Under the pieces are notes generated by a model. That model was given only the letters and a program-made list of their open reading frames with translations. It ran no database searches and had not been told where the DNA came from. Of a stretch of 6,632 nucleotides of DNA, positions 5,239-6,632 are shown one piece after another. The position numbers and the translations under genes were made by a program. The stretch covers positions 1 through 6,632 of the forward strand of contig CALBUB010000142.1 of assembly GCA_937967955.1 (NCBI GenBank), given 5' to 3'. The stretch is from an uncultured Bacillota bacterium (GTDB taxonomy: Bacteria; Bacillota; Clostridia; Tissierellales; Tepidimicrobiaceae). Numbering within the stretch: the stretch's first letter is position 1; every line of letters begins with the position of its first letter.

Positions 5239-6081
5239 ATGAAAGTAAATCCTCTTGCTGCCCCTGTGCTTAAATGGGCAGGGGGAAAAAGGCAGCTGTT
5301 AAAAGAAATAACAAAACATATACCAGAGGACTTTTCTACTTATTATGAACCCTTTTTAGGTGGTGGAGCAGTCTTATTCCAACTACAACCTAGTAGGGCT
5401 GTAATAAATGATATTAATGAAGAATTGATGAATGTATATATGGTAATCCGAGACCAGGTGGAAGAGCTTATTGAAGAATTGAAAAAGCATAAGGAAAGAA
5501 ATAATAAAGAATATTACTATAAAATAAGGGAATTAGATAGGGATGCAGAAAAATACAGGCAATTAAGTAATATGCAAAAAGCTGCAAGAACCATTTATTT
5601 AAATAAAACCTGCTATAATGGACTGTTTCGTGTAAATTCCAAAGGTCAGTTTAATGTTCCCTATGGAAGATATAAAAAGCCAGACATTGTAAATGAAACT
5701 ACCCTAAGGGCAGTAAGCGACTATTTAAATAAAGCTGATATAACTATTATGTGTGGAGATTTTGAAGAAGCAGTTAAAGAGGCTGAAGAAGGTAGTTTTG
5801 TATATTTTGACCCGCCCTATGATCCTATTAGTACTACCAGCAATTTTACAGCCTATAGTGCAGAGAGTTTTAACAGAGAAGAACAAATAAGGCTTAAGAG
5901 GCTGTGCGACAAACTAAATGAAAAAGGTGTAAAATTCCTACTATCCAATTCAGCTACCGACTTTATATTAGACCTATATAAAGATTACCATATAGAAATA
6001 GTTCAAGCTAATAGGTCAATCAATTCAAAGGGCAATAGAAGGGGAAAAATAGATGAAGTGCTGGTAAAAAATTATGGCTAA
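5239..6081 (+). CDS. dam: Dam-family DNA N6-adenine methyltransferase
   Basis: A 280-aa methylase that transfers a methyl group from S-adenosylmethionine to adenine in DNA. Motifs follow the alpha-class order: KWAGGKRQL (12-20), SAM-binding EPFLGGGAV (37-45), a target-recognition region at about 70-150 with NKTCYNGLFRVN and FNVPYG, then the catalytic DPPY (191-194) followed by TSNFTAY (200-206). Length and motifs match E. coli Dam and M.DpnIIA, whose target is GATC; GATC specificity here is inferred. The ATG at 5239 is chosen because the ribosome binding site overlaps the upstream GTG. It stands alone: no endonuclease gene adjoins it, and what follows is a hairpin and a tRNA. It may serve as an orphan epigenetic methylase. 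Base composition resembles the neighbours, with no sign of recent transfer. Confidence 0.93.
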   Translation: MKVNPLAAPVLKWAGGKRQLLKEITKHIPEDFSTYYEPFLGGGAVLFQLQPSRAVINDINEELMNVYMVIRDQVEELIEELKKHKERNNKEYYYKIRELDRDAEKYRQLSNMQKAARTIYLNKTCYNGLFRVNSKGQFNVPYGRYKKPDIVNETTLRAVSDYLNKADITIMCGDFEEAVKEAEEGSFVYFDPPYDPISTTSNFTAYSAESFNREEQIRLKRLCDKLNEKGVKFLLSNSATDFILDLYKDYHIEIVQANRSINSKGNRRGKIDEVLVKNYG

Positions 6082-6099
6082 AACCCACAAAAAACAAAT

Positions 6100-6132
6100 T
6101 GTCGTCGGCCTAAAACTAGGCCGACGACATTT
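6100..6132 (+). terminator. GC-rich hairpin, likely dam terminator
   Basis: TGTCGTCGGCCTA (6100-6112) pairs perfectly with TAGGCCGACGACA (6117-6129) around AAAC, then TTT. The stem is strikingly GC-rich for this DNA but its U-tract is short. An A-rich run on its left side would also give a U-rich tail on the minus strand, so it may act in both directions. Confidence 0.75.
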
Positions 6133-6191
6133 ACTTATATATTAAGCGAAAGAACTGCTGTTGATTAAGGGGGAGTACTAACATAAAAAAA

Positions 6192-6229
6192 GAAAAAAGA
6201 AGAATTGGTTCAACAATTCTTCTTTTTTT
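6192..6229 (-). terminator. Intrinsic terminator of tRNA-Pro
   Basis: A perfect stem of about 15 bp (6193-6207 with 6214-6228, core AGAAGAATTG) encloses a 6-nt loop. Read on the minus strand it is followed by CTTTTTTTATG, a strong U-tract. It lies just downstream of the 3' end of the tRNA. Confidence 0.85.
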
Positions 6230-6231
6230 CA

Positions 6232-6309
<78 letters not shown>

Positions 6310-6342
6310 AAGTTTTTTTCTCTCTTTCCTGCTACCTATTAT

Positions 6343-6371
6343 AGTATATACTAGAATCTATATAATTGCAA
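6343..6371 (-). promoter_or_regulatory. Promoter of tRNA-Pro
   Basis: On the minus strand TTGCAA (6366-6371) is followed by a 17-bp spacer and TATACT (6343-6348), good housekeeping sigma elements about 35 bp upstream of the mature tRNA 5' end. Confidence 0.7.
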
Positions 6372-6473
6372 TACATAAAAACAAATTATTTTCGCTTATT
6401 TTAGTCAATTATCGTCAAATATCCACTTTATTCTAAAGAATGCTAACTAAAACAAACTTTTTTATAAAAAATC

Positions 6474-6499
6474 TATTATTTATATTATTATTTATATTA
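6474..6499. repeat. 12-bp tandem repeat, about two copies
   Basis: TATTATTTATAT occurs at 6474-6485 and again at 6486-6497, with two more matching bases. It lies in AT-rich DNA between the divergent tRNA promoter and the S-box promoter. It may be simple replication slippage. Confidence 0.6.
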
Positions 6500-6524
6500 A
6501 CCTATTGAAAAACTAGTAGAAACA

Positions 6525-6553
6525 TTGACGAGCCCCTTTTGTTATGCTAAAAT
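6525..6553 (+). promoter_or_regulatory. Promoter of the S-box transcript
   Basis: TTGACG (6525-6530), a 17-bp spacer, then TAAAAT (6548-6553) preceded by TG at 6545-6546. This combines a -35 with an extended -10. It lies about 30 bp upstream of the SAM riboswitch. Confidence 0.88.
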
Positions 6554-6580
6554 AGAGTCAAATTGAATAAAAATCTTGAT

Positions 6581-6632
6581 GCCTTATCAAGAGTGGTGGA
6601 GGGAATGGGCCCTGTGAAACCCGGCAACCTGT
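6581..6632 (+). ncRNA. SAM-I (S-box) riboswitch, 5' part
   Basis: The 5' half of the S-box aptamer is unmistakable: CTTATCAAGAG, GGTGGAGGGA, a TGGGCCC segment and TGTGAAACCCGGCAACC in consensus order. The window ends inside the aptamer, so P3/P4, the closing P1 strand and the expression platform are missing. SAM-I riboswitches turn off methionine, cysteine or SAM synthesis and uptake genes when SAM is plentiful, so such a gene should lie just to the right. TCTTGAT (6574-6580) can also pair with ATCAAGA (6586-6592), competing with the aptamer's P1. Confidence 0.95.

Overview
The window looks like a low-GC, endospore-forming, flagellated Firmicute, probably a clostridial or tissierellial lineage. 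The support is AT-rich DNA with TTG and GTG starts behind strong GGAGG-type ribosome binding sites, sporulation genes (spoIIQ, spoIIID), an MreB/Mbl actin, flagellar rod genes and an S-box leader. Genus cannot be fixed from the sequence alone.

Layout. Positions 1-848 hold a membrane-anchored M23/LytM protein (SpoIIQ) behind a likely forespore sigma-F promoter. spoIIID (943-1197) follows and ends in a clear intrinsic terminator. A roughly 200-nt imperfect palindrome (1259-1458) fills most of the following gap. mbl/mreB (1639-2679) has its own extended -10 promoter. A near-perfect sigma-D promoter overlaps the mbl stop codon and opens a three-gene flagellar rod operon: flhO, flhP and a single-domain FlgJ-like rod-binding protein (2737-4911). 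A perfect 15-bp hairpin follows. Its right arm contains the ribosome binding site of a 26-codon membrane peptide (4975-5055), which ends in its own terminator. Next come a Dam-type adenine methylase (5239-6081) with a GC-rich 3' hairpin, tRNA-Pro(TGG) on the minus strand with its own promoter and terminator, and finally a promoter plus the 5' part of a SAM-I (S-box) riboswitch that runs off the right edge.

The order spoIIQ - spoIIID - mbl - flhO - flhP matches the conserved Bacillus subtilis neighbourhood, so the left two thirds is core chromosome. It joins three regulatory regimes: forespore sporulation (spoIIQ), mother-cell sporulation (spoIIID), and vegetative shape and motility (mbl, rod genes). 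The least ordinary items are the long palindrome, the small peptide with a sequestered ribosome binding site, the duplicated-looking module in FlhO, and a strong shortage of GATC sites (two found by eye) in a segment that encodes a GATC-type Dam methylase without a visible restriction partner.
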